From JADCGM01 sp943370355 (GTDB taxonomy: Bacteria > Pseudomonadota > Alphaproteobacteria > Sphingomonadales > Sphingomonadaceae), in the NCBI GenBank assembly GCA_943370355.1, contig CALRQP020000007.1, forward strand, positions 73,644-137,643: a stretch of DNA of 64,000 nt. Reading direction: 5' to 3'. Of the stretch, positions 1 to 7,531 are shown in pieces. The notes under the pieces were generated by a model that searched no databases, had not been told where the DNA came from, and saw nothing but the letters and a program-made list of their open reading frames with translations. The stretch's first letter is position 1; the number at the start of each line of letters is the position of its first letter. Position numbers and translations under genes: made by a program.

Positions 1-605
1 TCTGCGCGGGGGGCGATTTCGACTGGTTTGCCGAACAGATCGCGGATCCGGCGAAATTCCGTGACATCGGCTGGGACGCCAAGCGCATCGTCACCTCGCT
101 GCTCGACATCGAAAAGCCGGTGATTTGCCGGATGAATGGCGCGGCGGCAGGGCTGGGCGCGACGCTGGCGCTGCTCTGCGACGTGATCGTTGCCGACGAG
201 CGCGCGGTGATCGGCGATCCGCACGTCAAGGTCGGGCTGGTCGCCGGCGATGGCGGTGCGGTGATCTGGCCGCAGCTGATCGGCTACGCGCGGGCGAAAG
301 AATTGCTGATGACCGGCGACCTGCTGAGCGCCGCCAAGGCCGCCGAGATGGGGCTGATCAATCACGCCGTTCCGGCCGATCAACTGGATGCCAAGGTTTC
401 CGAAGTCGCTGCCAAAATCCTCGCCAACCCGCGCTGGGCGGTGCGCTGGACCAAGACCGTCGCAAACATGCCGCTGAAGGCGCTGGTGTCGCAGATGATG
501 GACGCGTCGATCGCTTATGAAATGATGTCGAACGTGACCGCCGATCGCGCCGAGGCCGTCGCCGCATTCCGCGAGAAGCGGGCGCCGAAGCTGACCGGCG
601 AATGA
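1..605 (+). CDS. Enoyl-CoA hydratase/isomerase, 5'-truncated by window edge
   Basis: Crotonase-fold enzyme, expected to hydrate or isomerise an enoyl-CoA in acyl-CoA catabolism. The frame is open from base 3; the true start lies outside the window. Visible motifs are a GGDFDWF segment like the first oxyanion-hole loop, then MNGAAAGLGATLALLCDVIVA, the typical second glycine-rich loop. The remaining C-terminal half has the helical tail usual for the family. Its TGA overlaps the next ATG (ATGA), so it is translationally coupled to two acyl-CoA dehydrogenase family genes. This suggests a dedicated degradation operon. Substrate cannot be told from sequence. Confidence 0.9.
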   Translation, partial: CAGGDFDWFAEQIADPAKFRDIGWDAKRIVTSLLDIEKPVICRMNGAAAGLGATLALLCDVIVADERAVIGDPHVKVGLVAGDGGAVIWPQLIGYARAKELLMTGDLLSAAKAAEMGLINHAVPADQLDAKVSEVAAKILANPRWAVRWTKTVANMPLKALVSQMMDASIAYEMMSNVTADRAEAVAAFREKRAPKLTGE

Positions 606-1765
606 GCCAGACGTTCGCCGACGAGAGCGAGGAGATCGCGCGCCTGCGTGAGACGGTTCGCCGCTTCGTTGTAGTCGAAGCGCCACGCGAGAAGCGCATG
701 GCGTGGGATCGTGAACAGGCCTGGCCGCGCGATGTCTATGCCAAGCTCAACGCGCTGGGTTTGACGGCGCTCACCGTTGACGAGGCCTATGGCGGGGCGG
801 GGCAGGATATCGTTGCTGCGGTCGCGGTCATCGAGGAATTGGCGCAAGCCGGACCGTGCCTCGCCGGACCCTATATCCACACAAGCTTCTACGGCGGGAT
901 GAACCTCGGCGAGAATGGCTCAGAGGCGCAGAAGGCGGAGTATTTGCCGCGACTCGCGCGGGGTGAACTTTTCTTCGCCTACGGGCTGAGCGAACCCAAT
1001 GTCGGCGGCGATCTCGCGAGCGTTGAGACGCGCGCCGAGCTCGATGGCGACGAGGTGGTCATCACCGGCACCAAACGCTGGTGCACGGGGGCTGACTGGG
1101 CGGACGTGATTTACTGCCTCGTCCGCTCCGGGCCGGCCGAAGCCCGCTACAAGAACCTGTCGTTCGTGCTGATTCCGACCGAAACGCCCGGGATATCGAT
1201 GACCGACATCGGCCATTCGAATCTGCGCTACACCAAATCGCAGGACGTGCATTTCGACGCCGTCCGGCTTCCCACCGCGAACATCGTCGGTGGGCCGGAG
1301 ATGTGGAACCGGGGCTGGGAATTGCTCGCCGGACGCGCGCTCGATGTCGAGAAGATCGAGATTTCAGCGGTCGCCTACGGTATCGCCCGCGCCGCGCTGG
1401 CGGAAGCCTGGGCCTATGCACAGGAACGCGTCCAGTTCGGGAAGCCGGTCGCGCAGCATCAGGCGATCCGCCACAAGCTGGTGACCGCCAAGACCAAGCT
1501 TCAAGCCTGCCGTCATATGCTCTACCATGCCGCCTGGCTCGCGAACGCGCGCCGCCCCTGTTCGGTCGAAACGTCGATGGCGAAGCTGTTCATTGCCAAT
1601 ACCGGGGTCGAGATCGCGCTGGCCTGTCAGCAGGTGATGGGTGCCTATGCGCTGTCCGATGCGTATGAGATGGACCGGCACGTCCGCGACCTGCTCGGCA
1701 TGCCGATCGTCGGCGGATCGAGCGACATGCAGAAGAACAATCTCGCCAGTCTGCTCCGGCTATGA
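602..1765 (+). CDS. Acyl-CoA dehydrogenase family protein
   Basis: FAD-dependent acyl-CoA dehydrogenase of 387 residues, a normal full length. N-terminal helical domain (about 1-120), middle beta domain with the FAD/substrate signature around FAYGLSEPNVGGDLAS (about 122-137), and a C-terminal helical domain containing YAQERVQFGKPVAQHQAIRH (about 270-290). The canonical C-terminal EGT(N/A) catalytic motif is not obvious; the end reads LGMPIVGGSSDMQKNNLASL. It therefore resembles the subunit types that pair with another dehydrogenase, as in steroid or terpenoid side-chain degradation. The start overlaps the upstream stop by 4 bases, and its stop overlaps the next gene likewise. Confidence 0.9.
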   Translation: MSQTFADESEEIARLRETVRRFVVVEAPREKRMAWDREQAWPRDVYAKLNALGLTALTVDEAYGGAGQDIVAAVAVIEELAQAGPCLAGPYIHTSFYGGMNLGENGSEAQKAEYLPRLARGELFFAYGLSEPNVGGDLASVETRAELDGDEVVITGTKRWCTGADWADVIYCLVRSGPAEARYKNLSFVLIPTETPGISMTDIGHSNLRYTKSQDVHFDAVRLPTANIVGGPEMWNRGWELLAGRALDVEKIEISAVAYGIARAALAEAWAYAQERVQFGKPVAQHQAIRHKLVTAKTKLQACRHMLYHAAWLANARRPCSVETSMAKLFIANTGVEIALACQQVMGAYALSDAYEMDRHVRDLLGMPIVGGSSDMQKNNLASLLRL

Positions 1766-2910
1766 CCCCGCTCGATGCTGCCCGCGCACTCGGTCCTGCT
1801 ATCGCCTCCCGCAGCGACGAATATGAAGCCGTGCGCCGCCTGCCTGCCGATCTGGCGACGACGATGGCCGACGCTGGACTGTTCCGCATCGCGCTTCCCG
1901 CGAGCCTTGGCGGCCATGAACTGCCGCCGGCCCAAATCGTCGAGGTCATCGAGGCAGTCGCGACCGCCGATGCGTCGGTCGGCTGGTGCCTGATGATCGG
2001 ATCGACGACGACACTGACCGCTGCCTATCTGCCGCATGATGTGGCCGGTGATATCTTCAGCGATCCGGCGGTCATCACCGGTGGTGTTTTCGCGCCGATG
2101 GGCAAGGCCGTGGTCGAGGGCGATCATTACCGGGTCAACGGGCGCTGGCAGTGGGGATCGGGGTCGGCGAACTGCTCCTGGCTGTGCGGCGGTGCCCAGA
2201 TTTTCGAGGATGGCGAGTTGCGCAAGCTGCCGAGCGGCGCGCCCGACCACCGCATGATGATTTTCCCGCGATCCGAGGTGGAGCTCATCGATACTTGGCA
2301 TTCGGCGGGCCTCAAAGGCACCGGCTCAGGCGATCTCGCCGTGCGCGACGCGCTGGTGCCCAAGGCGCGCTCCGTCTCGCTGATCGTCGACAAGCCCGTC
2401 GAGCGCGGCGCTCTGTATCTGTTTCCCGCCTTCGGTTTGCTGGCGCTCGGCATTGCCGGCGTCGCCAGTGGCAATGCCCGCGCCGCGTTGGATGACGCCA
2501 AGATACTGCTGGCGGGCAAGAAGCTGCCCGGCTCGGGGCGCACCGCTGCCGACCGGGCGATGGCGCAAGTGACGGTCGCGCAGGCCGAGGCGAGCCTGCG
2601 GGCGGCGCGGGCACTGCTGTTCGATGCGATCGGCTCGGCGTGGGACCTCGCCCGCTCGACCGGGGAGATGGACACGACCACCCGCGCCAACTTGCGCCTT
2701 GCCGCCACGCATATGGTCCGCACCGCAGCCGATGTGACGCGCCATGCCTATGATCTTGGCGGCGGTGCATCGGTGTTCCTGTCCAACAGCCTGCAACGCC
2801 GCTTTCGCGATGCCCACACCATGACCCAGCATATGATGGTGTCGCCGGCGACATGGGAACTGACCGGCCGAGTCCTGCTCGGTCTGCCGACGGATGCGTC
2901 GACGCTTTAG
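1762..2910 (+). CDS. Acyl-CoA dehydrogenase/flavin monooxygenase-like protein
   Basis: 382-residue protein with the acyl-CoA dehydrogenase fold. It is closer to the HpaB/HsaA/DszC-type flavin-dependent branch: it has the N-terminal LPADLATTMADAGLFRIALP segment, an ADASVGWCLMIG stretch (about 70-81), WQWGSGSANCSWL (about 132-144) and LKGTGSGDLAV (about 182-192). This branch often oxygenates aromatic or heterocyclic substrates using reduced flavin, but dehydrogenases also occur. Coupled by ATGA overlap to the preceding acyl-CoA dehydrogenase, so it probably works on the same substrate. Its stop codon overlaps the convergent DUF4010 gene by four bases. Exact reaction unknown. Confidence 0.85.
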   Translation: MTPLDAARALGPAIASRSDEYEAVRRLPADLATTMADAGLFRIALPASLGGHELPPAQIVEVIEAVATADASVGWCLMIGSTTTLTAAYLPHDVAGDIFSDPAVITGGVFAPMGKAVVEGDHYRVNGRWQWGSGSANCSWLCGGAQIFEDGELRKLPSGAPDHRMMIFPRSEVELIDTWHSAGLKGTGSGDLAVRDALVPKARSVSLIVDKPVERGALYLFPAFGLLALGIAGVASGNARAALDDAKILLAGKKLPGSGRTAADRAMAQVTVAQAEASLRAARALLFDAIGSAWDLARSTGEMDTTTRANLRLAATHMVRTAADVTRHAYDLGGGASVFLSNSLQRRFRDAHTMTQHMMVSPATWELTGRVLLGLPTDASTL

Positions 2911-4163
2911 CGGGTCAGCAGCCAGGCAATCGGCATGGCGGCGCTGCTCGCAAGGAGGGGCAGGGCGGCGCGGAAGCCATTGCTGCCGCCGCCGGTGACG
3001 ATGGCGATGCCGGCCTTGAACAGCGTGTTGATGAGGATCGGGATCGACAGCACGGTGCCGGCCAGCGCCGGGTCGAGCGTCCCGGCCGGTAGGCCGCCCA
3101 TCGTGACGATCGCAGCATCGACATCGAACGATCCGCTGAGCGCGATCAGTGTTGCGACGCCGGCACCGCCGAAGCGGATTTCCGCCCAGCGGACTGCGAC
3201 GGCCAGGAGAGCGACGACGAGTGCGAAGCCGACAGCCGGCATCAGTTCGAACGGATTGCCACTTTCGACGCCGGTGCCCGCGCCATCGTCACGCGCCCGG
3301 CGAAGCAGCCAGATGGCCGCCACTGCTGCGACGATCCCCGCCGGACCGACAATCTTGGCAAGGCCAAGCAACGCGAACGGTGCGATGGCCGCGCAGAGGA
3401 TCAGCACCCGCGCAAACATCATTGCGGAGGCCAGCGCGATACCGGCGGACAGCACCGAGGCGCTGCCGTCGCCGGCGTGGAGGCGGCGCGACAGGGTCAG
3501 CGTCACGGCGGTTGACGAGTACATGCCCGTAATCGCGGCAGTCGCGATCGTGCCGCGCGTCTGACCCCACAGGCGGTTGGCGGCGTAGCCGGCGAAGGAA
3601 AAGCCGGTGACCAGCACGACGACGAACCAGAGCTGCCGCGGATTCCATGCGTCATACGGGCCGTAGTATTGATTGGGGAGCAGCGGCAGGATCGCGGCGG
3701 CGATGATCGCGAAGCGCGCAACCGCCTTGATATCGACATCGCTCAGCCGCCGCAGCCAGCCGTGCAATTCATGCCGCATCGACAGCAGCAAAGTGGCTGC
3801 CGCTGCCGAGGCAACGGCGAGAACCGGAAATCCGCTCGTCGCCAGCATGCCGAGTGCCAGCGTGAGTAAGGCCGAGATCGCGTTTGTCGCGCTGACCCGA
3901 CCTTCGGCGATCATGTCGCGCCAATAGCCCGCGATCAACGCGACGGTCGCGCCGCCCAGCAATATCGCTGCGATGGCGGGATGACTGCTCGCCCCGAGCA
4001 CCCCTGCGACGCCGCCGAGCAACCCGAGCAGGCCGAACGTTCGCACGCCGGCCACGCGTGCCCCGGCAGGCTCATCGCGGGACTGCCAGCCCCGCTCGAT
4101 CCCGACCAGCAGGCCGATCGCGAGCGCGAGCGACAGACTCAGGAGGAACGGCGATGCATTCAT
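2907..4163 (-). CDS. MgtC/SapB-DUF4010 family membrane protein
   Basis: 418-residue integral membrane protein. The first ~140 residues match the MgtC/SapB N-terminal domain (SLALAIGLLVGIERGWQSRD, then VRTFGLLGLLGGVAGVLG). The rest is the DUF4010 region with about ten further hydrophobic segments. Family members are linked to magnesium/acid stress or ion transport, but the transported substrate is not established. It lies 24 bases downstream of the universal stress gene on the same strand, so the two probably form one operon under the FNR-type box at 5076-5089. The C terminus overlaps the convergent dehydrogenase gene by 4 bases. Confidence 0.88.
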   Translation of the reverse strand: MNASPFLLSLSLALAIGLLVGIERGWQSRDEPAGARVAGVRTFGLLGLLGGVAGVLGASSHPAIAAILLGGATVALIAGYWRDMIAEGRVSATNAISALLTLALGMLATSGFPVLAVASAAAATLLLSMRHELHGWLRRLSDVDIKAVARFAIIAAAILPLLPNQYYGPYDAWNPRQLWFVVVLVTGFSFAGYAANRLWGQTRGTIATAAITGMYSSTAVTLTLSRRLHAGDGSASVLSAGIALASAMMFARVLILCAAIAPFALLGLAKIVGPAGIVAAVAAIWLLRRARDDGAGTGVESGNPFELMPAVGFALVVALLAVAVRWAEIRFGGAGVATLIALSGSFDVDAAIVTMGGLPAGTLDPALAGTVLSIPILINTLFKAGIAIVTGGGSNGFRAALPLLASSAAMPIAWLLTR

Positions 4164-4187
4164 CCGCTCACCCTGCGGCGGGCAGCG

Positions 4188-4997
4188 TCAATGCGCCAGC
4201 AGCAATGGCACCGGGCATTCACTGAGCATTTGCCGGGTCACGCCGCCGAGAAGGAATTCCGCAGCCCGGCTCCGCCCGTAGGCACCCATCACGACATAGG
4301 CTGGCGAGATCCGGCGCACCGCACTCAACAGCGCGTCAGCCACGGTGGTGTCGCCCGGGCGCAAGGCGTCGATTTCACTCTCGATGCCGTGACGGGACAG
4401 ATATTCGCAGACGTCGATGGAAGGGAAATTTTGCGTTTCATCGGCCATTGTGAGGACCGTGACGCCACTGGAGCGCGCCAATAGCGGCAATGCCGCGCGC
4501 ACCGCGACGCCTGCCTCGACGCTGCCATTCCACAGGATCACGGCGCGTCCCGCAGGATCGAAGCGGCCAGCGGTCTCGGGCAGTGCGAGGATCGGCGTCC
4601 GGCAGTGTAGCGCGACATCGGCGACGAAGGACGGCGCGTCGGGCGGCCCCTTGCCCCACGGATGCCGCGACATCACGACCACGTCGGCGAGGCGCGCGCG
4701 GCCGGCAAGCGCCGCTTCGGCATTCGCCTCGCAGTGTACGAAATCCCAGGACACATCCTCGCGAGCGAGCTGCGCCTCGATTTCGGACCGCACCTTGTCG
4801 GCGCGCTTCATGACGGCGTCGATGATGTCGGAAATGACAAACGCACCGCCGAACATGTCAGTCGAGATATAGGCCGCGGGCGGGGTCGCCTGCACGCATT
4901 CGACATGGCCGCTGAATGCGCGCACCAGATCCAGCGAAACTTGCAGCCGCGATTCGCGGCCGGCTTCGGCATTCACATCGACTAGGATGCTCTTCAT
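4188..4997 (-). CDS. Universal stress protein, tandem UspA type
   Basis: 269-residue cytoplasmic protein with two UspA-like halves. The second half ends with the classical nucleotide-binding run GAYGRSRAAEFLLGGVTRQM followed by PVPLLLAH. The first half carries VVVMSRHPWG and ends TPILALPE, without a clear GxxG-9-G(S/T) loop, so one half may not bind ATP. Tandem Usp proteins are commonly induced by oxygen limitation. A perfect FNR/FixK palindrome is centred 85 bases upstream of the ATG, which supports that. The downstream partner is the DUF4010 membrane protein. Confidence 0.92.
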   Translation of the reverse strand: MKSILVDVNAEAGRESRLQVSLDLVRAFSGHVECVQATPPAAYISTDMFGGAFVISDIIDAVMKRADKVRSEIEAQLAREDVSWDFVHCEANAEAALAGRARLADVVVMSRHPWGKGPPDAPSFVADVALHCRTPILALPETAGRFDPAGRAVILWNGSVEAGVAVRAALPLLARSSGVTVLTMADETQNFPSIDVCEYLSRHGIESEIDALRPGDTTVADALLSAVRRISPAYVVMGAYGRSRAAEFLLGGVTRQMLSECPVPLLLAH

Positions 4998-5075
4998 CGC
5001 CCGTCTCCTCGCCGGAGAGCGAAGTCCAGAGTCGCTCCGGCTGAGTTTCCCTAGGTGGAAAGGCGGGTTGTCACC

Positions 5076-5089
5076 TTGATTTGCATCAA
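5076..5089 (-). promoter_or_regulatory. Perfect FNR/FixK-type box upstream of usp
   Basis: TTGAT-TTGC-ATCAA matches the FNR/Anr/FixK consensus TTGAT-N4-ATCAA at all ten defined positions and extends to CTTGAT...ATCAAG. It lies between the usp start (4997) and the 3' end of the greA-like gene. usp is the only gene it can drive from a promoter position. With the box at about -41.5, transcription would start near 5041, leaving a leader of about 44 bases. Confidence 0.8.
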
Positions 5090-5093
5090 GAGC

Positions 5094-5573
5094 CTAGGCG
5101 AGGCCGACGAGCTCAACCTCATGGCCCGCGAGCATCGCGGTTTCGCCAATGCGTTTGCCGGTCACCGCCTGCGCCAGCGGCGACACCCAGGACACGCTGC
5201 CCTTCGCGGGGTCTGCCTCATCCTCGCCGACGATGCGCCAGGTCTGGCGGCGGCCGTCGTCGCGTTCGATGGTTACCGTGCTGCCGAAGCGCGCAGTGCC
5301 ATCGCCGTCGTCCGGTTCAACGAGCTGCGCCGACGCACGCCGCGCCGACCAGTAACGCAAGTCGCGGGTGGCACGCGCCATCGCGGTGCGATCCGCCGAA
5401 ATGCCGCCCGTCTCCTGCGCGGCGGCATAGGCGGCACGCGCCGATGCCAATTCGGCCTCGATCGCTGCGAGTCCCTCCGCCGTGACGAGGTTCGGGTGCG
5501 AGGAGATCGGCCGATCGGGCAGGTCGGCGGCGACCGCCTCGCTGTCGGATTCCTTTGTGAAAGCAACACTCAT
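5094..5573 (-). CDS. GreA/GreB-family transcript cleavage factor-like protein
   Basis: 159 residues. An N-terminal segment with NLVTAEGLAAIEAELASARAAY begins a coiled coil as in GreA. The C-terminal FKBP-like domain has RFGSTVTIERDDGRRQTWRIVGEDEADPAKGSVSWVSPLAQAVTGKRIGE, typical of GreA_GreB. The family rescues backtracked RNA polymerase by stimulating transcript cleavage. The coiled coil lacks an obvious pair of acidic tip residues in standard spacing (DRTAMARATRDLRYWSARR), so this may be a divergent paralogue rather than the housekeeping GreA. It stands alone, with bolA 46 bases upstream on the same strand. Confidence 0.85.
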   Translation of the reverse strand: MSVAFTKESDSEAVAADLPDRPISSHPNLVTAEGLAAIEAELASARAAYAAAQETGGISADRTAMARATRDLRYWSARRASAQLVEPDDGDGTARFGSTVTIERDDGRRQTWRIVGEDEADPAKGSVSWVSPLAQAVTGKRIGETAMLAGHEVELVGLA

Positions 5574-5619
5574 CGGCGGGATATGATGTGCCGATCCCGC
5601 TTTCGCAATCGCTGCGCCG

Positions 5620-5901
5620 CTATTCGCCCGGCGCGCGGGCCACGATGCTCAGCGCGTGGACGCGGCCGGCGAGCAGTTCGGCAAGCGCGGCATTGACCGC
5701 GCGCTGGCGGTCGATCCGGCTTTTGCCGGCAAATGCCGGGCTCACGACGCGGACGGTGAAGTGACTCTCCCCGCGTGCATCATGGCCGGAATGCCCGCGA
5801 TGCTTCTCGCTGTCGTCGATGACTTCGAGCGTGTCGGGCGCAAGTGCTGCGGTCAGCCGGGCGTGAATTTCGGTAGCAACAGGTCCCATGGCGGCTCCCA
5901 A
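5620..5901 (-). CDS. bolA: BolA family protein
   Basis: Small (93 aa) BolA/IbaG-like protein with the class II KH-like fold. It contains HSGHDARGESHFTVRVVSPAFAGKSRIDRQRAVNAALAELL, including the conserved SHF and the helix-turn-helix-like R-x3-V region, and VHALSI at the end. BolA proteins work with monothiol glutaredoxins in iron-sulfur and iron homeostasis. The true start may be Met5 (5889). It diverges from the J-domain gene with the two start codons touching, so their promoters must overlap the opposite coding sequence. Confidence 0.92.
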   Translation of the reverse strand: MGAAMGPVATEIHARLTAALAPDTLEVIDDSEKHRGHSGHDARGESHFTVRVVSPAFAGKSRIDRQRAVNAALAELLAGRVHALSIVARAPGE

Positions 5902-6506
5902 TGACGTTTCGAACGTCTATATGCCCGCAAATGGCCAGCGAGCGAGCAAAGCATTTCTATGGACGCGTCGAGGGCGCGGCGCACGCCTGTGAGGGCGAGG
6001 GCTGCGACCTGCCCGGCGAGTTCCGCGCGCCGCGCTCGAACACCGGCGACCGGGAGGCGGGCTGGCACTGGTTCTGCCTCGATCATGTCCGGCAATTCAA
6101 CGCGGCCTATAATTATTTCAACGGCATGAACCCCGACGAGATCGCCGCCGCGCACAATCCACATCCGTCGTGGGAGCGGGCGACACGGCCGTTTGCAACG
6201 AATGGCACCTTGGACGATGTCGACGATCCGCTCGGCATCCTCGCGGCACGCTACGGGCGGCGGCGTTTCGACGAGGCGGTCAGCCGGGGTGGCAAGCCGG
6301 TCAGCGCCGACGACCGCAAGGCCCTGACGGTTTTGCGTCTCGACAGCACCGCAAGCTTTGCCGATATCCGCCGGGCCTATAAGGAACTGGTGCGCCGCTA
6401 CCACCCCGACTCCAACGGCGGCGACCGGAGTCATGAAGGCAAGTTGCAGCAGGTCATCGACGCCTATACCCAGTTGAAGTCTTCCGCAGCCTTCGCCGCC
6501 GCCTGA
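5901..6506 (+). CDS. J-domain protein with N-terminal Cys/His cluster
   Basis: 201 residues. A C-terminal J domain (about 140-195) has DIRRAYKELVRRYHPDSNGG, with HPD at 168-170, so it should stimulate an Hsp70 (DnaK) ATPase. The N-terminal part is not DnaJ-like: C30, C35, C59 and H62 (HACEGEGCDLP...WFCLDH) could form a small zinc site. There is no G/F region or client-binding domain. The start could also be Met11 (5931). The cobS start follows 16 bases downstream, so it looks co-transcribed with cobS-cobT. This hints at a dedicated co-chaperone, but that role is inference. Confidence 0.9.
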   Translation: MTFRTSICPQMASERAKHFYGRVEGAAHACEGEGCDLPGEFRAPRSNTGDREAGWHWFCLDHVRQFNAAYNYFNGMNPDEIAAAHNPHPSWERATRPFATNGTLDDVDDPLGILAARYGRRRFDEAVSRGGKPVSADDRKALTVLRLDSTASFADIRRAYKELVRRYHPDSNGGDRSHEGKLQQVIDAYTQLKSSAAFAAA

Positions 6507-6522
6507 CGAAAGAAGCCCAGCC

Positions 6523-7521
6523 TTGTCCTCAACGCCTCTCGCCCACCCCGATCCGCACGCGACCACGGTCATGGACGCGCCCGACACGACCGTCGATGCG
6601 CGCGCCGTCTTTGGCGTCGATGTCGACATGCAGATCCCGGCCTTTTCGGTCGCCGATGAGCGGGTGCCCGACCTCGATCCCAATTATGTGTTCGATCCGG
6701 ACACGACGCTGGCGATCCTCGCGGGCTTTGCATTCAACCGCCGCGTGATGATCCAAGGCTATCACGGCACCGGCAAGTCGACGCATATCGAGCAGGTCGC
6801 GGCGCGGTTGAAATGGCCGTGCGTGCGCATCAACCTAGATTCGCACATCAGCCGCATCGACCTCGTCGGCAAGGACGCGATCGTGCTCAAGGATGGCAAG
6901 CAGGTCACCGAATTCCGCGAGGGGCTGCTGCCCTGGTGCCTGCAGACGCCGACCGCGCTGGTGTTTGACGAATATGACGCGGGGCGGCCCGACGTGATGT
7001 TCGTGATCCAGCGCGTGCTTGAAGTCGAGGGCAAGCTGACGCTGCTCGACCAGAACCGCGTGATCCGGCCGAACCCCTATTTCCGCCTGTTCGCGACGGC
7101 GAACACCGTCGGCCTCGGCGATACGACGGGCCTCTATCACGGCACGCAGCAGATCAATCAGGGCCAAATGGACCGCTGGTCGATCGTGACAACGCTCAAC
7201 TATCTGCCGGCCGACACCGAAACCGACATCGTGCTGGCGAAGGCACTTGGCTTCGATCGCAAGACCGTCGCCAACATGGTCAAGGTCGCCGACATGACGC
7301 GCACCGGCTTCATGTCGGGCGATATCTCGACGGTCATGAGCCCGCGCACCGTGCTGACATGGGCGCAGAATGCGACGATCTTCAAAAATCTCGGCTTCGC
7401 GTTCCGCGTGTCGTTCCTGAATAAGTGCGACGAGAATGAGCGGTCGCTGGTCGCCGAATATTATCAGCGCGTATTCGGCGAGGACCTGCCCGAAAGCGTC
7501 GCGGTGAAGTCGAAGCGCTAG
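6523..7521 (+). CDS. cobS: Aerobic cobaltochelatase subunit CobS
   Basis: 332-residue AAA+ (MoxR-like) ATPase subunit of the CobNST cobaltochelatase. CobNST inserts cobalt into hydrogenobyrinate a,c-diamide in aerobic cobalamin synthesis. Walker A is GYHGTGKST (about 79-87) and Walker B is ALVFDEYD (about 145-152); the length is usual. The start is TTG; an internal ATG at 6571 would remove 16 residues and has no better ribosome site. cobT follows after 10 bases. CobN is not in the window. Confidence 0.95.
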   Translation: MSSTPLAHPDPHATTVMDAPDTTVDARAVFGVDVDMQIPAFSVADERVPDLDPNYVFDPDTTLAILAGFAFNRRVMIQGYHGTGKSTHIEQVAARLKWPCVRINLDSHISRIDLVGKDAIVLKDGKQVTEFREGLLPWCLQTPTALVFDEYDAGRPDVMFVIQRVLEVEGKLTLLDQNRVIRPNPYFRLFATANTVGLGDTTGLYHGTQQINQGQMDRWSIVTTLNYLPADTETDIVLAKALGFDRKTVANMVKVADMTRTGFMSGDISTVMSPRTVLTWAQNATIFKNLGFAFRVSFLNKCDENERSLVAEYYQRVFGEDLPESVAVKSKR

Positions 7522-7531
7522 TCGCGCGGCG

